In this document: positions 17,986-27,840 of the stretch, in pieces
Layout: every line of letters begins with the position of its first letter
Numbering within the stretch: position 1 is the stretch's first letter
Assembly: GCA_018266615.1 (NCBI GenBank)
Contig: JAFEAB010000089.1
Span: 1 to 64,000 of the forward strand
Source: Bacteroidota bacterium
GTDB taxonomy: Bacteria; Bacteroidota; Bacteroidia; Chitinophagales; Chitinophagaceae
DNA: 64,000 nt
Direction: 5' to 3'
Notes under the pieces: model-generated
The model's database searches: none
The model's input: only the letters and a program-made list of their open reading frames with translations
Told to the model about the DNA's origin: nothing
Position numbers and translations under genes: made by a program

Positions 17986-18605
17986 ACTCTTTTATAATCG
18001 GGAATAGAGATGCGATGCGAGCAAAAGTTGATTTCATGTTCATCATTGCTGCAAACAACGATTAATTTCCCCCGGGTATGATGCGAAATTAATTCATGGT
18101 AAAGGCTTACGCCGCCAGCATCCAGGTTGGCGGTGGGCTCATCCAGCAACAAGACCGGCGCATCTGAAAAAAAGGCCTGTGCCAGTTTTAGTCTTTGTTT
18201 CATCCCACTGCTGTAATACCTGACTTGTTTGTTGATAGCATGGCTTAACCCTACCTTATGGAGGATCTTATCGAGCGGTTCGGAAAGCGGTTTAAAAGCA
18301 TGATGAAATTTCAGGAATTCCAATCCCGTCATTTCTTCTATCAGATCGAGGTAAGGCGCTGCAAAAGAGAAATGCCTGTATTTCTCCATTTCTTCTATGG
18401 GTTTTGCATTGGGGGATGGTTGAAAGATAACCTCTCCCTCATTATGTAAAATGGCGCCTGCCATTACCTGAAGCAAGGTTGATTTTCCTGAACCATTGGG
18501 CCCCGTGATGGCATAAGATTCTCCGGAGCGGAACTCCTGGTTCAGGTGGCGGAATATCCATTCCCGGTTATATCTTTTCCCTGTATTGTTGAGGACGATA
18601 TTCAT
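17982..18605 (-). CDS. ABC transporter ATP-binding protein (CcmA-like size, no permease adjacent)
   Basis: A stand-alone ABC ATPase of 207 residues. It has Walker A GPNGSGKST (about 35-43), signature YYSSGMKQRLKLAQAFF, Walker B APVLLLDEPTANLD and an H-loop near the C-terminus (VVCSNDEHEI). The signature carries SSGMKQR in place of LSGGQ, as in short CcmA-like exporters. It follows lpxA by 17 bases on the same strand, so it is probably in the lipid A operon. No membrane subunit is visible, so the substrate is unknown. Confidence 0.88.
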   Translation of the reverse strand: MNIVLNNTGKRYNREWIFRHLNQEFRSGESYAITGPNGSGKSTLLQVMAGAILHNEGEVIFQPSPNAKPIEEMEKYRHFSFAAPYLDLIEEMTGLEFLKFHHAFKPLSEPLDKILHKVGLSHAINKQVRYYSSGMKQRLKLAQAFFSDAPVLLLDEPTANLDAGGVSLYHELISHHTRGKLIVVCSNDEHEINFCSHRISIPDYKRV

Positions 18606-18622
18606 GTGGAGGGTTCTGCCCC

Positions 18623-19420
18623 TTATTCATCGTCAAGGTTTCCCTTGGCGTATCGTTTAATAATTCCACGGCCGCTTTCCCGGATGAATGTAACAATTTC
18701 ATCGCGTTCATCTGTAGCCGTTAGTTCCTCCTCAATATAGTTAAGTGCCTGGGAGGTATTCATATTTTTATTGTAAATGATGCGGTAGATGTCAAGGATT
18801 TGGTTAATCCGGGTGAGGCTGAACCCTCTTCGCTTCAGTCCAACCGAGTTCACGCCCGCATAGCTCAATGGGGTGCGGCCTGCTTTAATATAGGGGGGGA
18901 CATCTTTTCCCACCAGTGAGCCTCCTGAAACAAATGCATGCTGTCCAATTTGAACAAATTGGTGTACGGCACACATTCCCGCCAGGATGGCCCAATCGCC
19001 AAGTATCACATGGCCGGCAATTTGAGAGTTATTACTCAGGATGCAATTATTCCCAATAATACAATCGTGGGCAATGTGGCTGTAAGCCATAATCAGGCAG
19101 TTGTTACCCACCTTGGTGGTCCACCGGTCTTTACTTCCCCGGTTGATGGTAACAAATTCACGAATGGTAGTATTATCCCCAATTTCCACGGTGGTAGATT
19201 CGCCTTCATATTTTAAATCCTGCGGAATACCGGCAATTACCGCACCCGGAAATACCCTGCAATTTTTTCCGATGCGGGATCCCTCCATAATGGTAACATT
19301 GCTTCCTATCCAGGTTCCTTCTCCAATTTCTACATTGGGATGGATAACGGTAAATGGATCCACCTTCACATTGGTGGCCAGCTTGGCATTCGGGTGTATA
19401 TAAGTATGCGGGTGGATCAT
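18623..19420 (-). CDS. lpxA: Acyl-ACP-UDP-N-acetylglucosamine O-acyltransferase LpxA
   Basis: First enzyme of lipid A synthesis, acylating the 3-OH of UDP-GlcNAc. 265 residues. The N-terminal two thirds is a left-handed beta-helix of hexapeptide repeats beginning IHPNAKLATNVKVDPFTVI. It contains the catalytic-His region (AYSHIAHDCIIGNNC) and GHVILGDWAILAG. The C-terminal helical domain (LKRRGFSLTRINQI) completes the fold. It is third in the series lpxD, DUF5686, lpxC-fabZ, lpxA on the minus strand. Confidence 0.96.
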   Translation of the reverse strand: MIHPHTYIHPNAKLATNVKVDPFTVIHPNVEIGEGTWIGSNVTIMEGSRIGKNCRVFPGAVIAGIPQDLKYEGESTTVEIGDNTTIREFVTINRGSKDRWTTKVGNNCLIMAYSHIAHDCIIGNNCILSNNSQIAGHVILGDWAILAGMCAVHQFVQIGQHAFVSGGSLVGKDVPPYIKAGRTPLSYAGVNSVGLKRRGFSLTRINQILDIYRIIYNKNMNTSQALNYIEEELTATDERDEIVTFIRESGRGIIKRYAKGNLDDE

Positions 19421-19466
19421 ACTACCGGGGTTTATGGGTCGTCTGGTAAAAATTCATTTTCTTGAA

Positions 19467-20885
19467 TCAGGATTTGGGGTCTGTATTCTTAACAAGTTGT
19501 GCAGTGAATTCGCCCTCGGTACAGAGTTTATTTCCTACATAAACGCTGCCCCGCATTACACAAATTCCACGCCGGATGGGTTCAATCAGTTCCATTTTTA
19601 GAATCATGGTATCACCCGGAGATACTTTTTGTTTGAATTTGCAGTTGTCAATTTTTAAAAAATAGGTATCATATTTACCCTCAGGCATGGCATTTATACA
19701 GAGTATGCCCCCGGTTTGCGCCAGCGCTTCTATTTGTAGTACGCCAGGCATTACAGGATTTCCGGGGAAATGGCCCTGGAAAAAATACTCGTTGAAGGAA
19801 ACATTTTTTATACCAATAATAAAGTTATCCTGCAGTTCAATAATCTTATCCACCAAAAGGAATGGGAACCGGTGTGGAAGTGTATTTTCTATTTGTTGCA
19901 GATTATAAACGGGTGGCAGGTTGGGATCATAAACCGGGATACCCCGGGTATGCTTATTCTTCTTTATGTATTGTTTTATTTTTTTTGCGAATTCTACATT
20001 GCTGCTGTGTCCTGGCCTGTTGGCAATGATATTCGCCTTAATAGGGTAACCAATTAAAGCCAAATCGCCCACTACATCCAATAATTTATGCCTTGCGGCT
20101 TCATTGGGGAACCTGAGTTCGAGGTTATTGAGGTAACCTTCTTGTTTTACTTCCACCGTTTTCCTGCCAAATGCTTTGGCCAGTCTCTCCATTTCTTCGG
20201 AAGTAACGGCCTTATCAACCACTACAATGGCATTGTTAATATCACCCCCTTTTATCAGGTTATGTTCGAGCAGGGCTTCTAATTCGTGAAGGAAACAAAA
20301 GGTACGGCAGGGAGAAATTTCATTTTTAAACAGCCGGATATTTTTCATGCTGGCATGTTGGGTACCCAACACCGGGCTATTAAAATCTATAAGGGTGGTT
20401 ACTTCAAAATTGGGAGAAGGGAGGGCCGTCATCTCCACCCTTTTCTTTTCATCATAAAAACTAATATTGGTATCGAGGGTGTACCAAACTTTAGCAGCAT
20501 CCTGTTCAATAACCCCAACTTTTTCGATGATTTCTACAAAGGGGTAGCTGCTTCCATCGATAATGGGGATCTCGGGCCCGTTAACCTCAATCAGGCAGTT
20601 ATCTACACCCATACCTACCAGGGCTGCCAGGATATGCTCTACCGTGCTAATTTTTACAGCATCTTTTTCGAGCGTTGTTCCCCGGGAGGTATCCGTAACC
20701 AGGTCGCAATCTGCTTTAATTACAGGAGATCCGGGGAGGTCAACCCGTTGAAACTGGTAGCCAAAACCGGGGTTTGCGGGTTTTAAAACCATTTTTACGT
20801 TGATGCCTGTATGCAAGCCGGTTCCTGAAATTGAAACCGATTGCCCAAGGGTATGCTGTTTATCAACGTTAAAATTTTTGTCCAT
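19467..20885 (-). CDS. lpxC/fabZ: Bifunctional UDP-3-O-acyl-GlcNAc deacetylase / 3-hydroxyacyl-ACP dehydratase (LpxC-FabZ fusion)
   Basis: Fusion protein of 472 residues characteristic of Bacteroidota. Residues about 10-310 are LpxC, the zinc-dependent deacetylase, with STVEHILAAL and the HKLLDVVGDLALIG zinc/catalytic region. Residues about 325-472 are FabZ, a hot-dog dehydratase, with LPHRFPFLLVDKI and the catalytic GHFPGNPVMPGVLQIEALAQ. It couples lipid A and fatty-acid metabolism in one polypeptide. ATG at 20885, with 46 bases between its stop and lpxA. Confidence 0.97.
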   Translation of the reverse strand: MDKNFNVDKQHTLGQSVSISGTGLHTGINVKMVLKPANPGFGYQFQRVDLPGSPVIKADCDLVTDTSRGTTLEKDAVKISTVEHILAALVGMGVDNCLIEVNGPEIPIIDGSSYPFVEIIEKVGVIEQDAAKVWYTLDTNISFYDEKKRVEMTALPSPNFEVTTLIDFNSPVLGTQHASMKNIRLFKNEISPCRTFCFLHELEALLEHNLIKGGDINNAIVVVDKAVTSEEMERLAKAFGRKTVEVKQEGYLNNLELRFPNEAARHKLLDVVGDLALIGYPIKANIIANRPGHSSNVEFAKKIKQYIKKNKHTRGIPVYDPNLPPVYNLQQIENTLPHRFPFLLVDKIIELQDNFIIGIKNVSFNEYFFQGHFPGNPVMPGVLQIEALAQTGGILCINAMPEGKYDTYFLKIDNCKFKQKVSPGDTMILKMELIEPIRRGICVMRGSVYVGNKLCTEGEFTAQLVKNTDPKS

Positions 20886-20931
20886 TCAATTATTTCAAAA
20901 TTTGGGCAAAGATATTTGAAAAACACCGGAG

Positions 20932-23403
20932 TTAAAACTGGAACTGGAAGCTGCCAAATACCCCAAACCGGGAATACCGGGGCAACCCCGACGGGGGGGA
21001 GAGACGCCATACCAAATCGAGCCGGAAAACACGGAAGATATTATCTATCCCGGTACCTATTTCGGTATAATTTCCCCCGTTCAAATATTTAAAATAGGTG
21101 GGCCCGTTTAGGGTTTTATTGGCATCATTCGCCGAGCCCCATACGGTTTTTATATTCCAGAACTGCCTCCATTTTAGTTTTCGGGTTAGGGGTGTAAACC
21201 GGAAAAGCCCCGAACCCACATTATGTTCGACATTAATACCGGCAAATTGATCGCTGATGTATTCGAACCGGTTCATCAGATTGAACGTGTTTTTATTATA
21301 ATAGTAAATATCGTTACCCGGTTGAACTTCCAGGAAGATGAAAGGGAGGGTGCCCCATACTTTGCCCGCATAAGCTTTATAAGATAAAGTTCCCAGCGGC
21401 GAAATTTTCATTTTGTCCTGGATGCTGAAGTCTAATTTGGTATAGTCGTAGGCGCTTTGTAAAATCCCTTTAAAACCCTTTGTGGCTACGAGTTCCACAA
21501 CCGGGTATTTAGAGCCTAAGGAATATCGGAAATAATCTCCTTCAAAAAATTGTTCCAAAAAGGCAAACCGCAATTTTAATGCGATTTCAAAACTGGTGAG
21601 TGCGGCCCCGCTTTTTACGGGGTAGTCCGATTTGGGAGGCAGGTTGAGCAGGGGGGTAAATTGCTTCCGGGCAAAAAAACCTTCCGTAGAAAACCCCTTT
21701 CCCCATTCTTTAAAAATTTCGAACCGGTAATCCTCCGTTTTCAGGTATTTCCTTTTGGAATTGGGTTTCCGGATGGCAAGGGTAAAGATATTATCCTGGC
21801 TCACTTCTCCGTAATTGCTGATGCCATTATCTACATCCTTACTGTATGAAGCATGAAGCCTGAATCGATTGGGATCGCGCTTTAGAATCCAAAAGGCCTC
21901 CGCCATTCCTTTCAGGGCCTTGTCTTTTGTACCATAGGCAAGATATCCATGGAGATAAATATTTTTATTGAATTTGGTATTGGTACCCAGGTCGAACCGG
22001 AATCGGGTACCTTCCCAGGCATTGGCGCTGATCCAGTTAAACCAGGGTCCGATTTCATAGTTCCCTATTTCTTTGTACCCGGTTCCGATAAATTTCAGGG
22101 TGTTTTGCAATTTTTGGAATTTGGGCATTTCCAACAGCTTGTCGATGGTGGTATAAATTGCTTTTTCATTGCTGGAAAGGGTATCGTGCCGCAACGTTTT
22201 CCAGGTAGAATCAGAATAGCTATAAATATCCGGAGCGGTTATGATTTTTTCTTCAATATTCTGGTCTTTAAAAGCCTGGGTAAGGGAATCGGAATTCACC
22301 ACGATGTCCCGGTAAGAGGTAGTTTTCCTTCCAATCAGGGCAAGTGATTTTTTCCCCAGTACCTTGAAATCAGCAAAAAATTTATCACGTTTTAAAAAGT
22401 AAATGCTATCGTTAATTTGTTGGAATTCCTGAAAAATACTCACCTTATCGATAAAATTTATGTTCGCTTCCCTGCCAATGAACATCGATATTTTTTGAAT
22501 TTGGAAAGTTTTACTCACCACCCAGGCATCTCCCAGAAACGTATTTTGCCCCGGCCGTTTTGGCCTGAAGGTAAAATGAAATACCCGCTGCCCGTTTATT
22601 AGCTGGGTATCCACCACATTAAAATTGTAATACACATCGGCATTGTCGTTAAAGGGGCTGATGAAGTCTTTGTCCATCACGTTCACATAATTGCTATAAA
22701 CGTTAACGTTTTGGTTCATTACGCCCAAGAGCCGGGTAATACTTTCATTTTTAAATCCCTTTGTTTTTGAGGCGGTGATGTATTCTCTGAATTTCCTGGG
22801 TGATCGCTGGTAAGAGTAATCGCTCAGGGTTTCTACCAGATAGGCAGGGAGGAAGGGTTCACTTTCAGAAGTGCTGTCGATGTTGTTAAATACAAAGGAG
22901 AAGGGTTTAAAGAGAAAATTCTTTTTTGCCTTTTCGGGATTGAAATTTTTCAGATCAACCTCCAGTTTATTATAGCTTTCGTAAGCAAAATTTGAAAAGT
23001 TGTACCGGTTGTACATTTTCTTTTTGCTCATAATCTTTTTCCAGAGGAAGAGGCCTTTGTTCACTTTTGCTCTCACCACCACTTCGCCGTTGCTTATTCC
23101 CCTTTGCAATTCAATCAAAACAGCTTTATCGGGGATAATAGCGGAGGCAGGGAGTTTAGCTTCTTCATAACCCACGTAAGAGACTACCAGTTGATCGGTA
23201 CTGTCGGTACTTAGCGTAACTGTGAATCTCCCTAAACTATCCGTTATCATTCCGTTTCCGGCCTTTGCAAAATATACCGAAGCAAAAGCGATGGGTTCGC
23301 GGGTATGTCCATCTACCACCATACCGGAAATAGTTTGACCAATCGTTGAATGGGAGAGGGCAGAAAAAATAAAAATCAGGATGTGTGGCAGAAACCTTTT
23401 CAC
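20932..23403 (-). CDS. DUF5686 outer-membrane protein with N-terminal carboxypeptidase-like regulatory domain
   Basis: Large envelope protein of 823 residues. The frame is open to 23586, but that extension lies inside lpxD. A GTG at 23403 starts KRFLPHILIFIFSALSHSTIGQ, a proper signal peptide, so I choose it. Residues about 30-110 are a CarboxypepD_reg-like beta-sandwich (ISGMVVDGHTREPIAFASVYF). The remainder matches the DUF5686 family and ends in a series of alternating-residue strands, finishing FGVFGSFQFQF, as expected for an outer-membrane barrel with a C-terminal Phe. It is inserted between lpxD and lpxC-fabZ, which suggests an envelope role, but no function is established. Confidence 0.88.
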   Translation of the reverse strand: MKRFLPHILIFIFSALSHSTIGQTISGMVVDGHTREPIAFASVYFAKAGNGMITDSLGRFTVTLSTDSTDQLVVSYVGYEEAKLPASAIIPDKAVLIELQRGISNGEVVVRAKVNKGLFLWKKIMSKKKMYNRYNFSNFAYESYNKLEVDLKNFNPEKAKKNFLFKPFSFVFNNIDSTSESEPFLPAYLVETLSDYSYQRSPRKFREYITASKTKGFKNESITRLLGVMNQNVNVYSNYVNVMDKDFISPFNDNADVYYNFNVVDTQLINGQRVFHFTFRPKRPGQNTFLGDAWVVSKTFQIQKISMFIGREANINFIDKVSIFQEFQQINDSIYFLKRDKFFADFKVLGKKSLALIGRKTTSYRDIVVNSDSLTQAFKDQNIEEKIITAPDIYSYSDSTWKTLRHDTLSSNEKAIYTTIDKLLEMPKFQKLQNTLKFIGTGYKEIGNYEIGPWFNWISANAWEGTRFRFDLGTNTKFNKNIYLHGYLAYGTKDKALKGMAEAFWILKRDPNRFRLHASYSKDVDNGISNYGEVSQDNIFTLAIRKPNSKRKYLKTEDYRFEIFKEWGKGFSTEGFFARKQFTPLLNLPPKSDYPVKSGAALTSFEIALKLRFAFLEQFFEGDYFRYSLGSKYPVVELVATKGFKGILQSAYDYTKLDFSIQDKMKISPLGTLSYKAYAGKVWGTLPFIFLEVQPGNDIYYYNKNTFNLMNRFEYISDQFAGINVEHNVGSGLFRFTPLTRKLKWRQFWNIKTVWGSANDANKTLNGPTYFKYLNGGNYTEIGTGIDNIFRVFRLDLVWRLSPPSGLPRYSRFGVFGSFQFQF

Positions 23404-23464
23404 AAAATCAAAAATAAATTCCGTTGCGGATTGGTGAACCCCGGGAAAAAACCTTAAGGGAATT

Positions 23465-24517
23465 TTAGTCTTCTTTATTTTCGGCAGATAATTCAAGTAC
23501 CAGTTTTTCCAGTTCCTGGATTCTTTTTTCCAAAAGAGGCAGGTTCCTGGATAAGGCCTGGCTGCGTAAAGCGGCCGTATAATCAAATGCAGGAGAGCCG
23601 GTAACTGCCGTGTTGGGATTTTTTATGGATTTACTTACCCCGCTTTGTGCATTTATTTTTGAACCGTCTGCAATTTGAATATGCCCCACAATACCAACCT
23701 GCCCTCCAATCATCACGTTTTTTCCAATCTTGGTACTTCCGCTTATCCCGGCCTGGGCGGCAATTACCGTGTTGCTGCCAATTTCTACATTATGGGCAAT
23801 TTGCAACAGGTTGTCGAGCTTGGCGCCTGCCCGGATGCAGGTACTACCGATGGTGGCCCTGTCGATGGTAGTATTGGCGCCAATTTCCACGAAATCTTCT
23901 ATCACCACATTGCCAATTTGGGGAACTTTTTGAAAGCTGCCATCTTTTTGCGGGGCGTATCCAAAACCGTCGCTCCCGATAACCGTACCGGCATGAATAA
24001 CTACGTTTTTGCCTACCACGCAATCATGATAAATTTTTACCCCTGCATGGAGGATGCTGTTATCGGCCACCGTCACATTATTTCCTAAAAATACCTGTGG
24101 GAATATCTTCACGTTGTTTCCAATCACTACATTTTCGCCGATATAAGCCATGGCGGCGAGGTAAACATTTTCGCCTATTTTGGCGGTTGGGTGGAGGTAT
24201 ACCGGCTCCTGAACCCCACTTAATTGCTGGGTGCGGATTTGCTGGTATTTATCTAACAGGATGGCAAAAGCGCTATAGGCATCCGGAACCCTTATAAGGG
24301 TTGCCTTAATCTGATTCTTAAGCTGAAGGTTTTCATTAATGATGATAATATCCGCCTTGGTACTATACAGAAATTCCTCGTATTTGGGATTTGCGAGGAA
24401 GGAGAGTTGGCCTATTTGGGCGTCTTCAATTTTTCCAAAAGAGGAAACCGTTACCGTTTCGTCTCCTTCAATAGTTCCGCCAATAATTTGTGCGATTTGC
24501 CCGGCACTAAATAGCAT
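23465..24517 (-). CDS. lpxD: UDP-3-O-acylglucosamine N-acyltransferase LpxD
   Basis: Third step of lipid A synthesis, N-acylation of UDP-3-O-acyl-GlcN. 350 residues. It has an N-terminal uridine-binding domain ([16 protein letters not shown]), then a hexapeptide beta-helix from about residue 105 ([15 protein letters not shown]) containing the catalytic-His region ([11 protein letters not shown]). The C-terminal helix is [20 protein letters not shown] at 24517. It starts the minus-strand lipid A series after the HD-domain gene. Confidence 0.96.
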   Translation of the reverse strand: MLFSAGQIAQIIGGTIEGDETVTVSSFGKIEDAQIGQLSFLANPKYEEFLYSTKADIIIINENLQLKNQIKATLIRVPDAYSAFAILLDKYQQIRTQQLSGVQEPVYLHPTAKIGENVYLAAMAYIGENVVIGNNVKIFPQVFLGNNVTVADNSILHAGVKIYHDCVVGKNVVIHAGTVIGSDGFGYAPQKDGSFQKVPQIGNVVIEDFVEIGANTTIDRATIGSTCIRAGAKLDNLLQIAHNVEIGSNTVIAAQAGISGSTKIGKNVMIGGQVGIVGHIQIADGSKINAQSGVSKSIKNPNTAVTGSPAFDYTAALRSQALSRNLPLLEKRIQELEKLVLELSAENKED

Positions 24518-24552
24518 AAGGTTTATGTTTTAAGCAGGTCCATTATTGGCGC

Positions 24553-25734
24553 CTACCTAAGGTAGCAAATGTAATATTTTTTTATGGTGCCTTTAAGGTT
24601 TTCATTGATGAGCGCGTTATTCACCTCCGAGATATCTTTCACGGTTCCGTCTTTAAACAGGATGTGGATCCGTTCATTTTCAAAATTATAGGTACGGCTT
24701 TGGGCGGTTCCCGAAAAGGCGAGCCAGGAAGCTTCATCCCGGCTGATATTTAACCTGCCTGCCACCTCATCCAATTTTTCATCGAGGATATAAGAGGGTA
24801 CCGGTTCCTGGAAGTATTTCACCTTCAATAGCCGCCGGTTGAGTAAACCCCGGCAAAGGGTGCTTAATACTACATCCGGATGCTGGCCCCAGCTTTTTAT
24901 GGCCATCAGTACATCGTAGTCGTCGATACTGCAAAACTTTTCGAGGGTGATGTTTTCCATGGGGTTATTTATGAAACTGTTTAATGGTTCCTGGCAAACA
25001 GCCCCAATCTGCCTGGCTCTGCGGATGATGCGTACCAGCATTTGCTCGGCACTCACCACGGTTTTATGCAAATAAACCTGCCAATACATCAGCCTGCGGG
25101 CGATCAGGAATTTTTCAATGGAATAAATACCTTTTTCTTCTACCATCAGTTCGCCATTGTGAACGGTAAGCATTTTGAGGATGCGGTCGTAGGCAATGGT
25201 TCCTTCACTCACCCCGGTGAAAAAACTATCCCGCGAGAGATAGTCCATACGGTCTACATCCAATTGCCCGCTTACCAACTGGTGAAGGAATTTTTTATGA
25301 TAGGTTCCTGTGAAAATTTCGAGCGCCATATTCAGTTTTCCACCCATCGAATCGTTGAGGGATTGAATCATGAGTACGGATAGATCTTCATGATGTTTCC
25401 CGGGAACCAACTCATGCTCCAGGGCATGAGAGAATGGCCCGTGTCCCATGTCGTGCAACAGGATGGCAATTTTTGCCGCGCGTTGTTCGCCGGGGCTTAT
25501 TTCAACTCCTTTTGAGGTAAGTTCCTGTAAAGCAGAGCGCATAAGGTGATATGCACCCAATGCATGGTGAAGCCGGGTGTGAACGGCTCCGGGGTAAACC
25601 AGGTGTGCCATGGCCATCTGGTATATGCGGCGCAATCGTTGGAAATAGGGGTGAGCAATAATCTCGTTTACCAGTTCATCATCAATACTGATGAAACCGT
25701 AAACGGGATCGTTAATTATTTTATGAAATACCAT
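24553..25734 (-). CDS. HD-domain phosphohydrolase (dGTPase-like)
   Basis: HD superfamily protein of 393 residues. The metal-binding HD motif is ILLHDMGHGPFSHALEH with the upstream His in RLHHALGAYHLM, arranged as H...HD...D (DRMDYLSRDS). The N-terminus (DPVYGFISIDDELVNEIIAHPYFQRLRRI) matches the widely distributed SAMHD1/dGTPase-like group of Bacteroidota. The substrate is not known; nucleotide triphosphohydrolysis is the family inference. It is upstream of lpxD with a 35-base gap and divergent from porX. Confidence 0.9.
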   Translation of the reverse strand: MVFHKIINDPVYGFISIDDELVNEIIAHPYFQRLRRIYQMAMAHLVYPGAVHTRLHHALGAYHLMRSALQELTSKGVEISPGEQRAAKIAILLHDMGHGPFSHALEHELVPGKHHEDLSVLMIQSLNDSMGGKLNMALEIFTGTYHKKFLHQLVSGQLDVDRMDYLSRDSFFTGVSEGTIAYDRILKMLTVHNGELMVEEKGIYSIEKFLIARRLMYWQVYLHKTVVSAEQMLVRIIRRARQIGAVCQEPLNSFINNPMENITLEKFCSIDDYDVLMAIKSWGQHPDVVLSTLCRGLLNRRLLKVKYFQEPVPSYILDEKLDEVAGRLNISRDEASWLAFSGTAQSRTYNFENERIHILFKDGTVKDISEVNNALINENLKGTIKKYYICYLR

Positions 25735-25768
25735 ACCGGCTTGCTGTTAAATGTATTACAAAGTGATG

Positions 25769-25776
25769 CAAAGCTA
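25769..25776 (-). promoter_or_regulatory. -7 promoter box for the HD-domain/lpx gene series
   Basis: TAGCTTTG on the minus strand (a TAnnTTTG match) lies 35 bases upstream of the HD-domain ATG. The matching -33 element is not evident. Confidence 0.4.
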
Positions 25777-25797
25777 CAAATGCACAATTCAAAAAAC

Positions 25798-25805
25798 TAA
25801 ATTTG
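25798..25805 (+). promoter_or_regulatory. -7 promoter box for porX
   Basis: TAAATTTG, a perfect TAnnTTTG match, lies 50 bases upstream of the porX ATG. The divergent HD-gene box is only 21 bases away. Confidence 0.45.
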
Positions 25806-25855
25806 TAAGGATGGCATGTATGGATCAGTAATTCTTCAGGAAAAACAATCACGTT

Positions 25856-27412
25856 ATGAGTATTGCAAAAATTTTATGGGTGGATGATGAGATCGACAGC
25901 CTCACCTCCCAAATTATGTTTCTTGAAAACAAAGGGTATGAGGTGGAAACCCGTACCAACGGTTTTGATGCTGTGGAATTTGTAAAAGAAAATATTGTGG
26001 ATGTGGTTTTGCTGGATGAAACCATGCCGGGAATCACCGGGTTGCAAACGCTTCAGCAAATAAAAGAAAACAACACGACCTTACCCGTGGTGCTCATCAC
26101 GAAGAATGAAGCGGAAAACCTGATGGATGAGGCCATTGGGAGCCATATTTCCGATTACCTCATTAAGCCCGTAAATCCCAACCAGGTTTGGCTGAGCCTG
26201 AAAAAGATTATCGATAATAAACGCCTGGTTGCCGAGAAAACCACCTCTGCCTACCAACAGGAATTCCGAACCCTGTTTATGGCATTAAACGATAACCCGG
26301 GATACATGGAGTGGATGGAAATATACCGTAAGTTGGTGTTTTGGGAACTGGCCATCAGTAAAAGCGATACACCCGAAATGAAAGAAGTGTTTGAATCGCA
26401 GAAGCAGGAAGCCAACATCGAATTTTTTAAGTTCATTTCAAAGAATTATGCATCCTGGGTATCCCCGCTTAGCACCAATGCGCCCATCATGAGCCACAAC
26501 CTCATGAAGTATAAAATTCTACCCCATCTCGAAAAAGGAACTCCTCTTTTCTTTGTCCTTATCGATAACCTCCGGTACGATCAGTGGAAAACCATACAGC
26601 CCATCTTTGCGGAGAGTTTTCGCATACAGGAAGAGGATATGTTTTATTCCATTTTGCCTACCGCCACCCAATATGCCCGAAACGCCATATTTGCAGGGAT
26701 GCTCCCCATCGAAATTGAAAAGCATTTTCCTTCCCAATGGAAAAACGATGATGAGGAAGGAGGAAAAAATTTATTTGAAGAAGAGTTTTTTCGTGCCCAA
26801 TTGAAAAAACAAGGGAAGTCTGATTTGAAAGTGTCCTATACCAAAATTACCAATAACAATGATGGTCAGAAACTGGTTGATAACATCCATAACCTCCTGC
26901 AAAACGATCTGAATGTGATTGTGTACAATTTTATGGATATGCTGAGCCATGCCCGTACCGAGATGGAAGTACTGAAGGAGCTGGCCGGCGATGAAACCAG
27001 TTACCGCAGTATTACCAGCAGTTGGTTCGAGCATAGTCCGCTACATCAGGCATTAAAGAAAATTTCGGAGAAAAATATTACCCTCATTGTAGCCACCGAC
27101 CATGGCACAACCCGGGTGAAAACCCCGGTAAAGGTGATTGGCGACAAACAGACTACCAGCAACCTGCGCTACAAACACGGGCGGAATCTAAATTTCGAAC
27201 CCCGGGATGTGCTCGCCTTTAAAGACCCCCGGGAGGCAGGCCTGCCGGTGCCCAATGTAAATTCCAGTTTTATTTTTGCCAAAGGCGATTTGTTTCTTTG
27301 TTATCCCAATAATTATAATCATTATGTGAATTATTACCGGAATACTTTTCAACACGGCGGCATCAGCCTGGAAGAGATGATTGTTCCTGTAATCCGCATG
27401 ACGAACAAATAG
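25856..27412 (+). CDS. porX: PorX, response regulator with PglZ/alkaline-phosphatase-like effector (type IX secretion)
   Basis: The protein has 518 residues. The receiver domain (1-120) has phospho-acceptor Asp54 in VVLLDETMPG and the Lys in DYLIKPVNPNQ. An intermediate helical part follows, then a PglZ domain of the alkaline phosphatase superfamily (from about 200 to the C-terminus) with LIDNLRYDQW, LPTATQYARNAIFAG and the metal-site motif VATDHGTTRV. This architecture is that of PorX, which regulates type IX secretion with the kinase PorY. Its PglZ part acts as a phosphodiesterase in studied examples. PorY is not in the window. GldE and GldD elsewhere in the window support a gliding/T9SS-capable lineage. 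Confidence 0.93.
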   Translation: MSIAKILWVDDEIDSLTSQIMFLENKGYEVETRTNGFDAVEFVKENIVDVVLLDETMPGITGLQTLQQIKENNTTLPVVLITKNEAENLMDEAIGSHISDYLIKPVNPNQVWLSLKKIIDNKRLVAEKTTSAYQQEFRTLFMALNDNPGYMEWMEIYRKLVFWELAISKSDTPEMKEVFESQKQEANIEFFKFISKNYASWVSPLSTNAPIMSHNLMKYKILPHLEKGTPLFFVLIDNLRYDQWKTIQPIFAESFRIQEEDMFYSILPTATQYARNAIFAGMLPIEIEKHFPSQWKNDDEEGGKNLFEEEFFRAQLKKQGKSDLKVSYTKITNNNDGQKLVDNIHNLLQNDLNVIVYNFMDMLSHARTEMEVLKELAGDETSYRSITSSWFEHSPLHQALKKISEKNITLIVATDHGTTRVKTPVKVIGDKQTTSNLRYKHGRNLNFEPRDVLAFKDPREAGLPVPNVNSSFIFAKGDLFLCYPNNYNHYVNYYRNTFQHGGISLEEMIVPVIRMTNK

Positions 27413-27526
27413 CCGGTTTTTTCGTTTCATATAAGTATCCACAACCTGTGGAGAATGCTTTTTTATACAGCAGAAAGAAATTTGCAAGTTGCAGGGAACT
27501 TAACCGAAATAAGGCACAGCAGAGAT

Positions 27527-27799
27527 ATGAAATACACACAATCCAACCTTGATAAAATAGAAGATATTGTTGCAGAAAGCGGATATATTATCCGGTATGA
27601 ACGCGGGAATTTTCAAAGCGGATACTGCATCCTCCAGGAGAAAAAGGTGGTGGTGTTAAACAAGTTCCTGCAAACAGAAGGTCGGATTAATACCCTCATC
27701 GATCTGTTGCCCCAACTCGATATTCAGTTTGATTCGCTTACACAGCAAAGCCAAAAGTTGTTTGAAGAAATTTCGACGATCGAATTGCAACACGCTTAA
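27527..27799 (+). CDS. Small conserved Bacteroidota protein of unknown function
   Basis: The protein has 90 residues from the ATG at 27527 (MKYTQSNLDKIED). The frame is open to an ATG at 27455, but that extension looks non-coding. No known domain is recognised. The central text ERGNFQSGYCILQEKKVVVLNKF followed by EGRINTLIDLLPQL resembles a small protein I have seen annotated as hypothetical across Bacteroidota. It is soluble and acidic with no signal peptide. It lies between porX and an MBL-fold hydrolase on the same strand. Confidence 0.75.
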   Translation: MKYTQSNLDKIEDIVAESGYIIRYERGNFQSGYCILQEKKVVVLNKFLQTEGRINTLIDLLPQLDIQFDSLTQQSQKLFEEISTIELQHA

Positions 27800-27840
27800 A
27801 TAGTCTTTTTCTTCTCTGCCGGAAATTGTTACTTTACAGT

